Source: Sphingobium sp. TCM1 (GTDB taxonomy: Bacteria > Pseudomonadota > Alphaproteobacteria > Sphingomonadales > Sphingomonadaceae). From it: DNA of 64,000 bases. Where the stretch lies: the NCBI RefSeq assembly GCF_001650725.1, contig NZ_LXVX01000011.1:186001-250000 (forward strand), given 5' to 3'. Under the pieces are notes generated by a model. It made no database searches and was not told the origin of the DNA. It saw nothing but the letters and a program-made list of their open reading frames with translations. Of this stretch, positions 32,746 to 41,667 are shown piece by piece. The position numbers and the translations under genes are program-made. Every line of letters starts with the position of its first letter. Position 1 is the first letter of the stretch.

Positions 32746-33849
32746 ATGGCGACAGGTTCCCGCAGGGCGCTTTTGGGCGGGCTTGGCGCCGGGATGGTTC
32801 TGGCGGGCATGAACGGACGCAGCCGCGCCGCGCCCGCGCGCCGGATTGGCTATGCCATCGTCGGCCTGGGCTCCTATGCCACGCGGCAGGTCATGCCCAA
32901 CTTCGCCGGATGCGACCATGCGCGGCTGGTCGCGCTGGTGAGCGGCACGCCCGCCAAGCTCGACCAATATGGCGCGCAATACGGCATCCCCGCGACCCAT
33001 CGTTACAGCTATGCCGATTTCGAGCGCATTCGCGACAATCCGGACATCGACGCGGTCTATGTCGTGCTGCCAAACAGCCTCCATGCGGAATATGCGGTCC
33101 GCGCGGCGCAGGCGGGCAAACATGTGCTATGTGAAAAGCCGATGGCGACATCGGTGGCCGAGTGCGCGGCGATGATTGCCGCCTGCCGCAAGGCGGGGAC
33201 GAAGCTGATGATCGGCTATCGCTCGCGCTTCGAACCCTACAACCGCCTCGCCATCGATCTGGCGCGCAGCGGATATGTTGGTCGCACGCGGCTGATCACG
33301 GCGGAACATGGCTTTGCGATCCGGCCGGACCAGTGGCGGCTCGACCGGGCGCTGTCGGGCGGCGGATCGATGATGGACATCGGCATCTACAGCCTCAACG
33401 CCGCGCGCTACCTGACGGGCGAGGAGCCGGTGGAGGTGAGCGCGATCGAGTCGACCAACCGTTCGGACCCGCGCTTCCGGACGGTGGAGGACCGGATCGG
33501 TTTCCAGCTGCGCTTCCCCTCCGGCATCCTCGCCAACTGCCTCTCCAGCTATAGTTCGGGCCATAATGGCTATCGCGTCATCGGCGCCCAGGGCTGGATC
33601 AACATGGAGCCGGCCACGCCCTATTCGGGGCAGAGCATGATGATCCGCAAGGATGGCGTCACCGCGCCGCGCATCCTGCCGGTGGCGGCGAAGAACCAGT
33701 TTGCCGGCCAGCTCGATCATCTGGCCGAGTGTATCCTGAATGGCGGCACGCCGATCGTGCCGGGCGAGGAGGGGCTGGCCGACCTGCGGGTGATCGAGGC
33801 CATTTATCGTTCCGCCGCCGAGCGGCGGCATGTCGCGATCAGCACGTGA
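32746..33849 (+). CDS. gfo: Periplasmic glucose-fructose oxidoreductase-type Gfo/Idh/MocA enzyme
   Basis: A 367-aa NADP-dependent oxidoreductase. The N-terminus is a twin-arginine signal (SRRALLGGLGAGMVLAG), so it is exported folded with its cofactor. The Rossmann start YAIVGLGSYATRQVMPNFAGC, VVLPNSLHAEYAVRAAQAGKHV, catalytic CEKPMATSV, QWRLDRALSGGGSMMDIGIY and QFAGQLDHLAE closely follow the Zymomonas mobilis enzyme as I know it. That enzyme oxidises glucose to gluconolactone while reducing fructose to sorbitol. A good ribosome site (GGGAGG) precedes the ATG. The next gene, a gluconolactonase, overlaps its stop (GTGA), fitting the reaction order. Another aldose or sugar could be the acceptor. 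Confidence 0.88.
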   Translation: MATGSRRALLGGLGAGMVLAGMNGRSRAAPARRIGYAIVGLGSYATRQVMPNFAGCDHARLVALVSGTPAKLDQYGAQYGIPATHRYSYADFERIRDNPDIDAVYVVLPNSLHAEYAVRAAQAGKHVLCEKPMATSVAECAAMIAACRKAGTKLMIGYRSRFEPYNRLAIDLARSGYVGRTRLITAEHGFAIRPDQWRLDRALSGGGSMMDIGIYSLNAARYLTGEEPVEVSAIESTNRSDPRFRTVEDRIGFQLRFPSGILANCLSSYSSGHNGYRVIGAQGWINMEPATPYSGQSMMIRKDGVTAPRILPVAAKNQFAGQLDHLAECILNGGTPIVPGEEGLADLRVIEAIYRSAAERRHVAIST

Positions 33850-34850
33850 TCGCGCGCCGGACGGTTGTGCGCGGCCTTGTCAGCCTGCCGATGTTCACTA
33901 CGCGCGGGCTGGCGGCGCCGGTAGGCGGGGTCGAGCGGATCGATCCGGCGCTGGACTCGATCATCGATCCGTCGGCATCGGTGACAATGCTGGCGAGCGG
34001 CTTCCGCTGGGCCGAAGGGCCGGTCTGGGCGCCCGCGCTGGACTGCCTGCTCTTCGCCGATCCGCCGGCCAATATCGTCTATCGCTGGAAGGAAGGGGCA
34101 GGGGCCAGTCCCTTCCTGTCGCCGTCGGGTCTTCAGGGACCGGTTCCGGCGGGCCAGCGCGAAGCGGGACTGAACGGGCTGGCGATCGGTCGCGACGGTG
34201 CGCTGGTGGCGGCCGACAGCGGAACGCGCGCCATCGTGCGCGTCGACCTGCATACCCGCCAGCGCACGATCCTGGCCGATCGCTACCAGGGCAAGCGGTT
34301 CAACAGTCCCAATGATCTGTGCATCGCGCCGTCAGGGGTCATCTATTTCACCGATCCGCCCTATGGACTGACCGGAGGCGACGATTCTCCGCTGCGCGAA
34401 CTCGACCATTGCGGCCTCTACCGGCTCGCGCCCGATGGAGAGGTGGTGCTGATCGACAGGAGCCATCGCCGTCCCAATGGCGTTGCGCTCTCCCCGGACG
34501 GGCAAACCCTCTACCTGGCGCTGTCGGACGAGCAGCAGCCGGAGGTGCTCGCCTACCGGCTCGATGTGCGCGGCCTTCCCGTCGATCAGCGCCTGTTTCG
34601 GGACATGCGGCCGCAGCGCGCGCAGGGACTGCCCGGCCTGCCGGACGGGATCAAGGTCGGCCGGGACGGCCATCTGTTCGCGACCGGACCGGGCGGCGTC
34701 CATGTTTGCACCGCCGATGGCGTGCTGCTGGGCATCGTGGGCACCGGCAAGGCCGTCGCCAATTGCTGTATCGACCCGGAAGGGCACCGGCTCTTCCTCA
34801 CCTCCACCGACATGCTGGCCATGATCGCGCTGAAGGCTGGGCTTGGCTGA
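33846..34850 (+). CDS. gnl: Gluconolactonase, SMP-30 family, exported
   Basis: A 334-aa six-bladed propeller that hydrolyses glucono-1,5-lactone to gluconate. It starts at a GTG inside the stop of the upstream oxidoreductase gene (GTGA), with an Arg-Arg export signal (IARRTVVRGLVSLPMFTTRGLAAP). Family landmarks are the metal glutamate in FRWAEGPVW, NGLAIGRDGALV, FNSPNDLCIAPSGVIYFTDPPYGL (metal Asn), RPNGVALSPDGQTLYL and LPDGIKVGRDGHLFATGPGGVHV (metal Asp). Export matches the Tat-exported partner, so both act in the periplasm, producing gluconate for GntP. Confidence 0.92.
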   Translation: MIARRTVVRGLVSLPMFTTRGLAAPVGGVERIDPALDSIIDPSASVTMLASGFRWAEGPVWAPALDCLLFADPPANIVYRWKEGAGASPFLSPSGLQGPVPAGQREAGLNGLAIGRDGALVAADSGTRAIVRVDLHTRQRTILADRYQGKRFNSPNDLCIAPSGVIYFTDPPYGLTGGDDSPLRELDHCGLYRLAPDGEVVLIDRSHRRPNGVALSPDGQTLYLALSDEQQPEVLAYRLDVRGLPVDQRLFRDMRPQRAQGLPGLPDGIKVGRDGHLFATGPGGVHVCTADGVLLGIVGTGKAVANCCIDPEGHRLFLTSTDMLAMIALKAGLG

Positions 34851-34857
34851 AGCGCGC

Positions 34858-35196
34858 TCAGTCCGTTCGGCTGGTGACGATCGCCTGCCCGCTGGGCGGA
34901 ATGGAGATGAGGTGCATGTCGCCGCTGTCGCACTGCACCTTCCATTCGCCGTTCGTCGTCTTGCTTTCCAGCGGCTCTGCCGACGCGATCTTCTGGCAGG
35001 GCAGGCCCGCATCGCGAACGGCGCGCAGGAAGACGCCGTTGCGCTGCCCCGGCGGCAGGGCGGCGACGGCGGCGACATAGTCGACCCCGCCCGCATTGGC
35101 CGCTGCGTTCGCCGGCTCCGCCTTTTCCGCCGTTTCGGGGCTACCGCAGGAGGCCAGCGCCAGGCTGGCCATGATGATCGCCGGCAAAAATCGCAT
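34858..35196 (-). CDS. Small hypothetical lipoprotein
   Basis: A 112-aa protein with a lipoprotein signal: MRFLPAIIMASLALASC, lipobox LASC, then an Ala/Glu-rich linker. The mature part has one further cysteine pair candidate (LPCQKIA and VQCDSGD), possibly a disulfide. I know no function. The ATG at 35196 gives a clean signal peptide; the longer frame from 35241 does not. It is convergent with the gluconolactonase and lies downstream of the metalloprotease on the same strand. Confidence 0.7.
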   Translation of the reverse strand: MRFLPAIIMASLALASCGSPETAEKAEPANAAANAGGVDYVAAVAALPPGQRNGVFLRAVRDAGLPCQKIASAEPLESKTTNGEWKVQCDSGDMHLISIPPSGQAIVTSRTD

Positions 35197-35323
35197 GATC
35201 TGTCTCGTCTGATGGCGGCACGCGACGATGAAGCGCATCATCCGGCCGGAGGGAAGCTGCCCGCATCATGCGCCAAATGGCGCATAGTTCAAGCCTTGAC
35301 CGCTTCCCTTGGCGCCTGCCGGT

Positions 35324-37756
35324 TCAGCCGCCAATCGGCATCCCCGGCGGAATGACCGGCTCGGGCCGGCTGGCCTTCCCGATCTCCCTCGCCAGCCGTG
35401 CGTCGTCGCGCAGCATCGCCGCCACGCTGCGCTGCCAACTCGCATCCTCGCCTTCTCCCTTCGCCTGGGCGAAACGGTCTGCAATCAGCCGCAGCCGACC
35501 GTCCAGAATGGCGGCGACGTCGATCGAGGTGTCGGGCGACTGGCGCGTCCTGGCGATCGACAGGATGGCGCGATGGGCGATACGCCGCTCGACCGCCGAT
35601 CCGCGCCGGTCGATCACACCACCCTGCAAGCGGTCGAGCAACTCGCCCAGGCCGAGCTGTGCGGGGTCATTGCCATGCTGGATATGGATACGGGCAAGGC
35701 GCGCAGGCGCCAGCAGGCTTTCGAGCGTCACCTGCGCCGCGACATCGGCCGCGACCAGCGGATCGAACGCCGATGCGCCCGCCGTGTCGAAGATTTCGGT
35801 ATCATATTGGGGGTCCGATCTGCCGTTGACCCCCGAAGAGAGCATCAGCGCGAGTTGCGGCGAGACGGTCAGCGCGTCGGCCGACAAGGTGCCGATCAGC
35901 GCGTCGAGCGCGGCGCGTTGGTCGCTGGCGGCGGTGACGGTGGGCGCGGGCGTGGGCGCGCCGGCGACGGCATAACGATAGTCGATGCCGCCCACGATCT
36001 TGCCGATCGCCGCCACGGCATAACGGTGGAACAGCCAGACGGGCACGAATTTGCGCCGCAGGTCGGACAGCGGCTCGCCCGCGCGCAGCACGGCGGGGCC
36101 GAAATTGGCAAGCGCGATCCGGCGCACCGCCATGACATGCGCCAGATCGGCGGGCGTATCGGTGCCCTCTGTCCACATATTCGTGCCCGGCACGGCGAGG
36201 TCCGATGCGCGGCCGTCGATGTCGGTCGAATAATGGAGACCTGCCGCCTCGATCGCCTCTGCTTTCCGCGCGGCGTCCGCATCGGCATCGGCGCCCGGCG
36301 CCGGTTCGCCATAGAGCCAGTCGACCGTATATTTGTCCCACTTGCCGATACCCACGGCATAGGCGTCGGACAGGTCCAGCTTGCCGTCGGCGATCTTCAC
36401 CAGCGGTCCGGGATAGTCCATCACCGATGCGCGATCGTCGAGGCTGGCCTGGAAATTATGGACGAAACCAATGGCATGGCCGACCTCGTGCGCGCCCAGC
36501 TGGCGGATGCGGGCCAGCGCGACGCGGACGGCATCATTGGCGCCGCCGCTGTCATTCTGGGCCGTGCCGACCAGCCCTTCATACAGGATGATGTCCTGCC
36601 GCAGCCGGAGCGACCCCAGCACGACATTGCCCTTGATGATCTCGCCCGTGCGGGGATCGATCACCCCGCCGCCATAGGACCAGCTTCGGGTCTGGCGGTT
36701 GGTCCAGTTGACGACATTGTAGCGCACATCCTGCGGATCGACGCCCGGCGGCAGGATCTTTACCTGGAAGGCATCGACATAGCCCGCCGCATCGAAGGCC
36801 TGGTTCCACCAGGCGACGCCTTCGGCGAGGGCGGTGCGGATCGGTTCGGGCGCGCTGTTGTCGATGTAGAAGAGGATCGGTTTCTTCACGCGCGACCGCG
36901 GGGCGGACGGGTCGATCTTGTCGAGGCGGAAGCGGTTGGCGAACTGCACCATGACCGGGTCGCCCAGCTTGCTGCCGAAGTCATAGGCCTGGGTCGCGTG
37001 GCTGCCCGACCTTATGTCGAACCGGCGCGGACGAAATCCGGGCGCGGGCAGGCGCACGAGCGAATGATGCACGGTGAAGCTGACCTGCCGCCCGTCGGGC
37101 GCGATCGTGTCGACCTCCTGACCCGGCGTGTCGGAGGCGAAGGTCTGGATCGCCTCCATCTCGATATTGTCGGGAAAGACCTTGACCGATGCCGGATCGG
37201 CGGCGCTGAGCTTTTCGGCCAGCTTGAACCCCTTGCCGTTGGCGTTGAGGGCATCGGCCAGTTTCATCGTGTCGCTCGTGAGGAACGGCGCGATGTCGAT
37301 CGTGACGCCGCCGCCAGCAGCGGGCGCGATCACATCGAGCATCGCCACCGTGCTGAACGGAAAGCTGTTGGTGCCGCCGCGCTGCACGTCGGCGTCGCCG
37401 GTGGCGCGGTAGCGGGGATTTTCATAGGTGATCGCGACCTTCCTGCCCAACCGGCGGAAGGCGAGCAGCTGGGTTTCGCCCTGCATCCCGCGATCGATGC
37501 GGATCGGCGCGGAGCCAAGGCCGGTCTTGATCGATCCGGTATAGAGGAAGCGGCCGGACACGCCTTGCGCATCGGGCGCGGGCAGGGTCAGCAGGATGCG
37601 GCCGTCGGCCATGTCGACCCGGACCGGCAGCAGGGCGCCGTCGGCGGAGCTGGCGATGGGAACCGGCTCTGCGCGGGCGGGAGTGGCGATCGCACCCGCC
37701 GCCAAAGCGATCGCCCCGGCCGAAGCCATGCTCGTCATCCGTCGCGATAATTTCAT
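35324..37756 (-). CDS. Secreted zinc metalloprotease (DUF5117/metzincin type)
   Basis: An 810-aa exported protein (signal peptide to about residue 29). The centre carries the zinc-binding HEVGHAIGFVHN near residue 430, with the HExxHxxGxxH spacing of metzincins, and a Met-turn candidate SVMDYPGP about 18 residues later. The N-terminal part (FLYTGSIKTGLGS, DVIAPAAGGGVTIDIAPFL) matches the DUF5117/DUF5118 zinc-dependent metalloproteases of bacterial cell surfaces. It is divergent from the Lrp-type regulator at 37889, followed by a TonB receptor and two amidohydrolases, so extracellular or periplasmic proteolysis feeding peptide uptake is likely. Direct substrates are unknown. Confidence 0.87.
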   Translation of the reverse strand: MKLSRRMTSMASAGAIALAAGAIATPARAEPVPIASSADGALLPVRVDMADGRILLTLPAPDAQGVSGRFLYTGSIKTGLGSAPIRIDRGMQGETQLLAFRRLGRKVAITYENPRYRATGDADVQRGGTNSFPFSTVAMLDVIAPAAGGGVTIDIAPFLTSDTMKLADALNANGKGFKLAEKLSAADPASVKVFPDNIEMEAIQTFASDTPGQEVDTIAPDGRQVSFTVHHSLVRLPAPGFRPRRFDIRSGSHATQAYDFGSKLGDPVMVQFANRFRLDKIDPSAPRSRVKKPILFYIDNSAPEPIRTALAEGVAWWNQAFDAAGYVDAFQVKILPPGVDPQDVRYNVVNWTNRQTRSWSYGGGVIDPRTGEIIKGNVVLGSLRLRQDIILYEGLVGTAQNDSGGANDAVRVALARIRQLGAHEVGHAIGFVHNFQASLDDRASVMDYPGPLVKIADGKLDLSDAYAVGIGKWDKYTVDWLYGEPAPGADADADAARKAEAIEAAGLHYSTDIDGRASDLAVPGTNMWTEGTDTPADLAHVMAVRRIALANFGPAVLRAGEPLSDLRRKFVPVWLFHRYAVAAIGKIVGGIDYRYAVAGAPTPAPTVTAASDQRAALDALIGTLSADALTVSPQLALMLSSGVNGRSDPQYDTEIFDTAGASAFDPLVAADVAAQVTLESLLAPARLARIHIQHGNDPAQLGLGELLDRLQGGVIDRRGSAVERRIAHRAILSIARTRQSPDTSIDVAAILDGRLRLIADRFAQAKGEGEDASWQRSVAAMLRDDARLAREIGKASRPEPVIPPGMPIGG

Positions 37757-37888
37757 GGATTTCCCTTTTTTACGCCGGTCGCGTCACGACCTATGGCGGA
37801 TCATATCATGCGATCCGTTGAGCATGTCGGCATATTCGTAAGCAATCGACAGCGAAATTGATGATTTTCAACAGGATGGAGGCGTTTC

Positions 37889-38383
37889 GTGACGGAATTC
37901 CACGAGCTTGAACTGGATCGCACCGACCTGCGCCTGCTGCGCGAGATCGTTGAGGATGGGCGGATTTCCGATGTCGCGCTGGGCGAGCGCGTGCATCTGT
38001 CGAGTACCGCCGCCGCCCGCCGTCGCAAGATATTGGAGGAACGGGGCATGGTGCCGCGCTATGCCGCCAGTCCCGACCTTGTCCGCCTGGGCTTCGGCAT
38101 CGTCGTTCACGTATCGATCGAACTGGTGTCGCAGACCGAACAGGTGCTGACCGAGTTCGAGGAAGCGGTCGTGAAATGTCCGTCTATGAGCTATTGCAGC
38201 TTCGTGTCGGGCGACACGGATTTCATGATGACGGTCCATGTCCGGTCCTTCGACGATTATGACCGTGTCTATCGCAAGGAATTATCGACCCTGCCGCATG
38301 TCGCCAAGATCCGCAGCAGCTTCGTGATGCGCCCGGTGGCCCAGCGCAATGTCCCGCCCGCGTTGTTCGAGGGGCTGCGGTGA
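37889..38383 (+). CDS. Lrp/AsnC-family regulator
   Basis: A 164-aa regulator with an N-terminal HTH (LDRTDLRLLREIVEDGRISDVALGERVHLSSTAAARRRKILEERGM) and a C-terminal ligand-binding domain of RAM type (GDTDFMMTVHVRSFDDYDRVYRKELSTLPHVAKIRSSFV). It starts with GTG at 37889, chosen because AGGATGGAGG lies just upstream. Such regulators usually sense amino acids. Its location between a divergent metalloprotease and a downstream TBDR-amidohydrolase operon suggests control of both by an amino acid released from peptides. Confidence 0.88.
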   Translation: MTEFHELELDRTDLRLLREIVEDGRISDVALGERVHLSSTAAARRRKILEERGMVPRYAASPDLVRLGFGIVVHVSIELVSQTEQVLTEFEEAVVKCPSMSYCSFVSGDTDFMMTVHVRSFDDYDRVYRKELSTLPHVAKIRSSFVMRPVAQRNVPPALFEGLR

Positions 38384-38747
38384 AGGACGAATCAGTAATG
38401 CAAGGGCGGGGCGACGCGCAGGATTATGACGCGTATCAGTCTGTACGCATCGGAATCGATCAATATTAGCCGGCTTTCCTGCCGAGTTTCGCGGGAAGCG
38501 CTAACGGCTCTTGTGTACCATCGCCAAGTCATCGGCAGGCCCGCAGGAGGGACAAGCGGCCGCCGGGACAAGGGTTAGCGCAGGTGCCCGGAAAACCGGG
38601 GCCATATACGGGGTCACATCCGGGGGACAAGTCGAGATTCGAAAGAGCGCCTGCCCCTGGCGAATGCGTGCCTGCAAGGCGCGATCCCTGACGCATGACC
38701 GGAGGAGGATGAAAGGCCCGACTGGACGCGCTTACAGGGGAAAGACA
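38384..38747 (+). promoter_or_regulatory. 364-base leader region before the TonB receptor of the amidohydrolase operon
   Basis: No gene supported. It includes GGGAAGCGCTAACGG around 38493-38507, half of the TAGCGCTA-type palindrome, and an AT-richer stretch at 38450-38475 (ATCAATATTAGC). The long distance to the receptor ATG suggests a sizeable 5' untranslated region or an internal promoter. Confidence 0.3.
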
Positions 38748-41645
38748 ATGACGCATATCGTGCCGGGCTATAATTTCGACCGCCGTCGCCAGTTGGGTCG
38801 CAACTTGCTGAAAGCGACTGCCGCGCTGATTGCGGTATCTGCCACGCCGACATTCGCGCAGGACGCAACGGTCGCAGCCGCGCCGCAGCAGGAAGCCGCC
38901 GAGGACCAGATTGTCGTCACCGGCACTCGCATCGTGCGCGACGGTTACAGCGCGCCGACCCCCGTGGCGGTGATGAGCAAGGCCGACATCGTCGCGCAGG
39001 CACCGGCCAATATTTCGGACTTCGTGAACCAGCTTCCCTCGATCGCGGGTAGCGGCACGTCCGGCTCCTCGTCGGGCGGGTTGTCCAATGCCGGCGCCGG
39101 CATCAACTCGATCAGCCTGCGCGGCCTGGGCGTCGGGCGCACGCTCGTGCTGCTCGACGGCCAGCGCTCGGTCGCCTCGACCGTGGGCGGCGTGGTCGAC
39201 ATCAACACCATCCCGCAGGATCTGGTCGAGCGGGTCGAGGTCGTCACCGGCGGCGCATCGGCGGCCTATGGCTCGGACGCGGTCGGCGGCGTCGTCAACT
39301 TCGTCCTCGACAAGGGGTTCAAGGGGTTCCGCATCGGCGTCGACCAGGGCATCAGCACCTATGGCGACGGCCGCAACTACAAGATCACGGCCAGCGCGGG
39401 CCTGTCGCTGCTCGACGACCGGCTGCACATGCTGTTCAACGGCGAATATTTCAAGCAGATCGGCGTCGACACGATCGACCGCGACTGGAACGACAGCGGC
39501 TATTTCATGATCAACAATCCCGCTTACAATGGGACCAATGGTCAACCACAGCGGCTGGTGGGGTCGGGCTTTGGACCTTCGGGCTATACGACCGGCGGCC
39601 TGATCGGCGCGGGTCCGCTGCGCGGCACCTATTTCCTGGGCGCGGGGCAGACCGGGCAACTGACCTATGGCACCGTACTCAGCCCCTGGATGGTCGGCGG
39701 CGACACCGATGTGACGCTGGCCGGTCATGTCGGCACCAACTCGCTGGTCCCGCATGACGAACGGCTGAGCTTCTTCAACCGTACCGCCTTCGACATCGCG
39801 CCGGAAATCACCATTTACGGCCAATTCGCCTATAATCGTTCGACCAGCCGCAGCTATTATCAGCAGACGCCCAGCACCGGTGTCACCATCCGGTCCGACA
39901 ATGCCTATCTGCGCACCTATTATCCGCAGGTCGCCGCGCAGATGGCGGCGCAGGGGTTAACCTCCTTCACCATGGGGACCAGCAATGCCGGCTTCCCCGT
40001 GCCCGGCAGCGACATCAAGCGAGAAGTCTATCGCTTCGTTGGCGGCGCTGAAGGGCAGTTCGAGCTGTTCGATCGCAAATGGGAATGGAACGGCTATTAT
40101 CAGCATGGCGTCACCAAGGCGCATGAGGAGCTGACCAACACCTGGAACAACGCCCGCATGGCGTTGGCGCAGGATGCGGTGTTCGCGCCCAATGGCAGCA
40201 TCGTCTGCCGCTCCACGCTGACCGATCCGACCAATGGCTGCGTGCCGATCAACCGCCTCGGCACCATGGGGCCGTCGGCCGAAGCGCTGGCCTATATCTA
40301 TGGCGCCGAGCAGCCGCAGCGCGAACAGACGATCAAGCAGGATGTGGCGGCGCTCAGCTTCAGCGGCGAAGTGTTCGACCTGCCCGGCGGCGCGGCCGCC
40401 GTGGCATTCGGCGCGGAATGGCGCAAGGAGCAGATCGACGGCAAGGTCGACCCGCAGTTCAATTCAGGCTGGCTCTACGGAAATTTCCTGGTCAACAAGG
40501 GCGACTATAATGTGAAGGAAGGCTTCCTGGAAGTCGACTTGCCGGTGGTCAAGGGGCTGAACGTCAACGCCGCGGGGCGCTTCACCGATTATTCGACGTC
40601 CGGATCGGTCCAGACCTGGAAGCTCGGCGCGACTTTCCAGCCGATCCGCGATGTCCGTCTGCGCGGCAATATCAGCCATGACATCCGGGCGCCCAACCTT
40701 CAGGAACTGTTCGCGGCCGGCACCGCGCGCACCAACACGGTCATCATCCCGACCGGCGCCAATGCTCCCGCGACCGGATCGCTGCAATTCGTGCAGAACC
40801 AGGTCGGCAATCCCAATCTGAAGCCGGAGGTCGCCGACAGCTGGACGCTGGGGGCGGTGCTGACGCCCAGCTTCCTGCCCGGCTTCTCCGCGTCCTTCGA
40901 CTATTATGCGATCAAGATCGACAAGGCGATCGGCAACGTCACCGCGCAGGATACGGTCGACCTCTGCTATGCGGAGGGCATTTCCTCCTATTGCAGCAAC
41001 ATCATCTTCAATGGCAGCACGCTGACCAGCATCGTCCTTCAGCCGATCAACTTCGCCAAGCAGACCACCAAGGGCTTCGACATCGAGGCGAGCTACCGCC
41101 TGCCGCTGTCCGATATTTCGGACAGCCTGCCCGGCACCTTCACGCTTCATTCGGCGGTGACCCATTATATCGAGAATGTTATCGACAACGGCATCAGCTT
41201 CCCGATCGATTATGCCGGGGTGAACGGCGGATCGCTGGCCGGCACCTACAGCTCGCCCGACTGGGTCTATCGCGTCAGCGCTTTCTATGAAGCCGATCCC
41301 TTCACCGTCAATCTGGTGGCGCGCGGCTTCAGCGATGGGGTTTATGGCAACGATTATATCGAATGCACCAGCGCCTGCCCGGCGTCGACGACGCAATATC
41401 GCACGATCAATGACAACCATATCGACGGCGCCATCTACTTCGACGCTTCGATCGGTGTGAAGTTCAAGGCCTATGGCGGCAACGGCAAGCTGACCTTCAT
41501 CGTCAACAATCTGCTCGACCGTGATCCGGAACTGATCGGCAACGGCCCGGACGGCAACAATGTTCCTGCCTACGCCCAGACCAGCCGGGGTCGCTATGAG
41601 GTGATCGGCCGCTCCTTCCGCGTCTCCGCCAAGTTCCAATTCTAA
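38748..41645 (+). CDS. TonB-dependent outer-membrane receptor (965 aa) of the amidohydrolase operon
   Basis: The signal peptide (to about residue 31, ending TFAQ) is followed by a TonB-box-like EDQIVVTGTRIV and a plug with PTPVAVMSKADIVAQAPANI, SLRGLGVGRTLVLLDGQR and VEVVTGGASAAYGSDAVGGVVNFV. The barrel ends RYEVIGRSFRVSAKFQF with the terminal Phe typical of outer-membrane proteins. The ATG at 38748 has AGGGGAAAG upstream. It is 22 bases from the first M20 amidohydrolase gene and surely cotranscribed with it. It is similar in plug sequence to the receptor at 22500. A likely substrate is a peptide or N-acyl amino acid that is later cleaved by the amidohydrolases. Confidence 0.9.
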   Translation: MTHIVPGYNFDRRRQLGRNLLKATAALIAVSATPTFAQDATVAAAPQQEAAEDQIVVTGTRIVRDGYSAPTPVAVMSKADIVAQAPANISDFVNQLPSIAGSGTSGSSSGGLSNAGAGINSISLRGLGVGRTLVLLDGQRSVASTVGGVVDINTIPQDLVERVEVVTGGASAAYGSDAVGGVVNFVLDKGFKGFRIGVDQGISTYGDGRNYKITASAGLSLLDDRLHMLFNGEYFKQIGVDTIDRDWNDSGYFMINNPAYNGTNGQPQRLVGSGFGPSGYTTGGLIGAGPLRGTYFLGAGQTGQLTYGTVLSPWMVGGDTDVTLAGHVGTNSLVPHDERLSFFNRTAFDIAPEITIYGQFAYNRSTSRSYYQQTPSTGVTIRSDNAYLRTYYPQVAAQMAAQGLTSFTMGTSNAGFPVPGSDIKREVYRFVGGAEGQFELFDRKWEWNGYYQHGVTKAHEELTNTWNNARMALAQDAVFAPNGSIVCRSTLTDPTNGCVPINRLGTMGPSAEALAYIYGAEQPQREQTIKQDVAALSFSGEVFDLPGGAAAVAFGAEWRKEQIDGKVDPQFNSGWLYGNFLVNKGDYNVKEGFLEVDLPVVKGLNVNAAGRFTDYSTSGSVQTWKLGATFQPIRDVRLRGNISHDIRAPNLQELFAAGTARTNTVIIPTGANAPATGSLQFVQNQVGNPNLKPEVADSWTLGAVLTPSFLPGFSASFDYYAIKIDKAIGNVTAQDTVDLCYAEGISSYCSNIIFNGSTLTSIVLQPINFAKQTTKGFDIEASYRLPLSDISDSLPGTFTLHSAVTHYIENVIDNGISFPIDYAGVNGGSLAGTYSSPDWVYRVSAFYEADPFTVNLVARGFSDGVYGNDYIECTSACPASTTQYRTINDNHIDGAIYFDASIGVKFKAYGGNGKLTFIVNNLLDRDPELIGNGPDGNNVPAYAQTSRGRYEVIGRSFRVSAKFQF

Positions 41646-41667
41646 GACCGACAAAGGGTAACATCCC

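Noticed and set aside
35309..37750. 813-aa open frame opposite the zinc metalloprotease
   Set aside because: Shadow of a gene with an intact HExxHxxGxxH motif.
37786..37795. ACGACCTATG near the metalloprotease start, matching half of the palindromic operator of the beta-helix unit
   Set aside because: Only one half-site matches; the second half is absent, so chance is likely.
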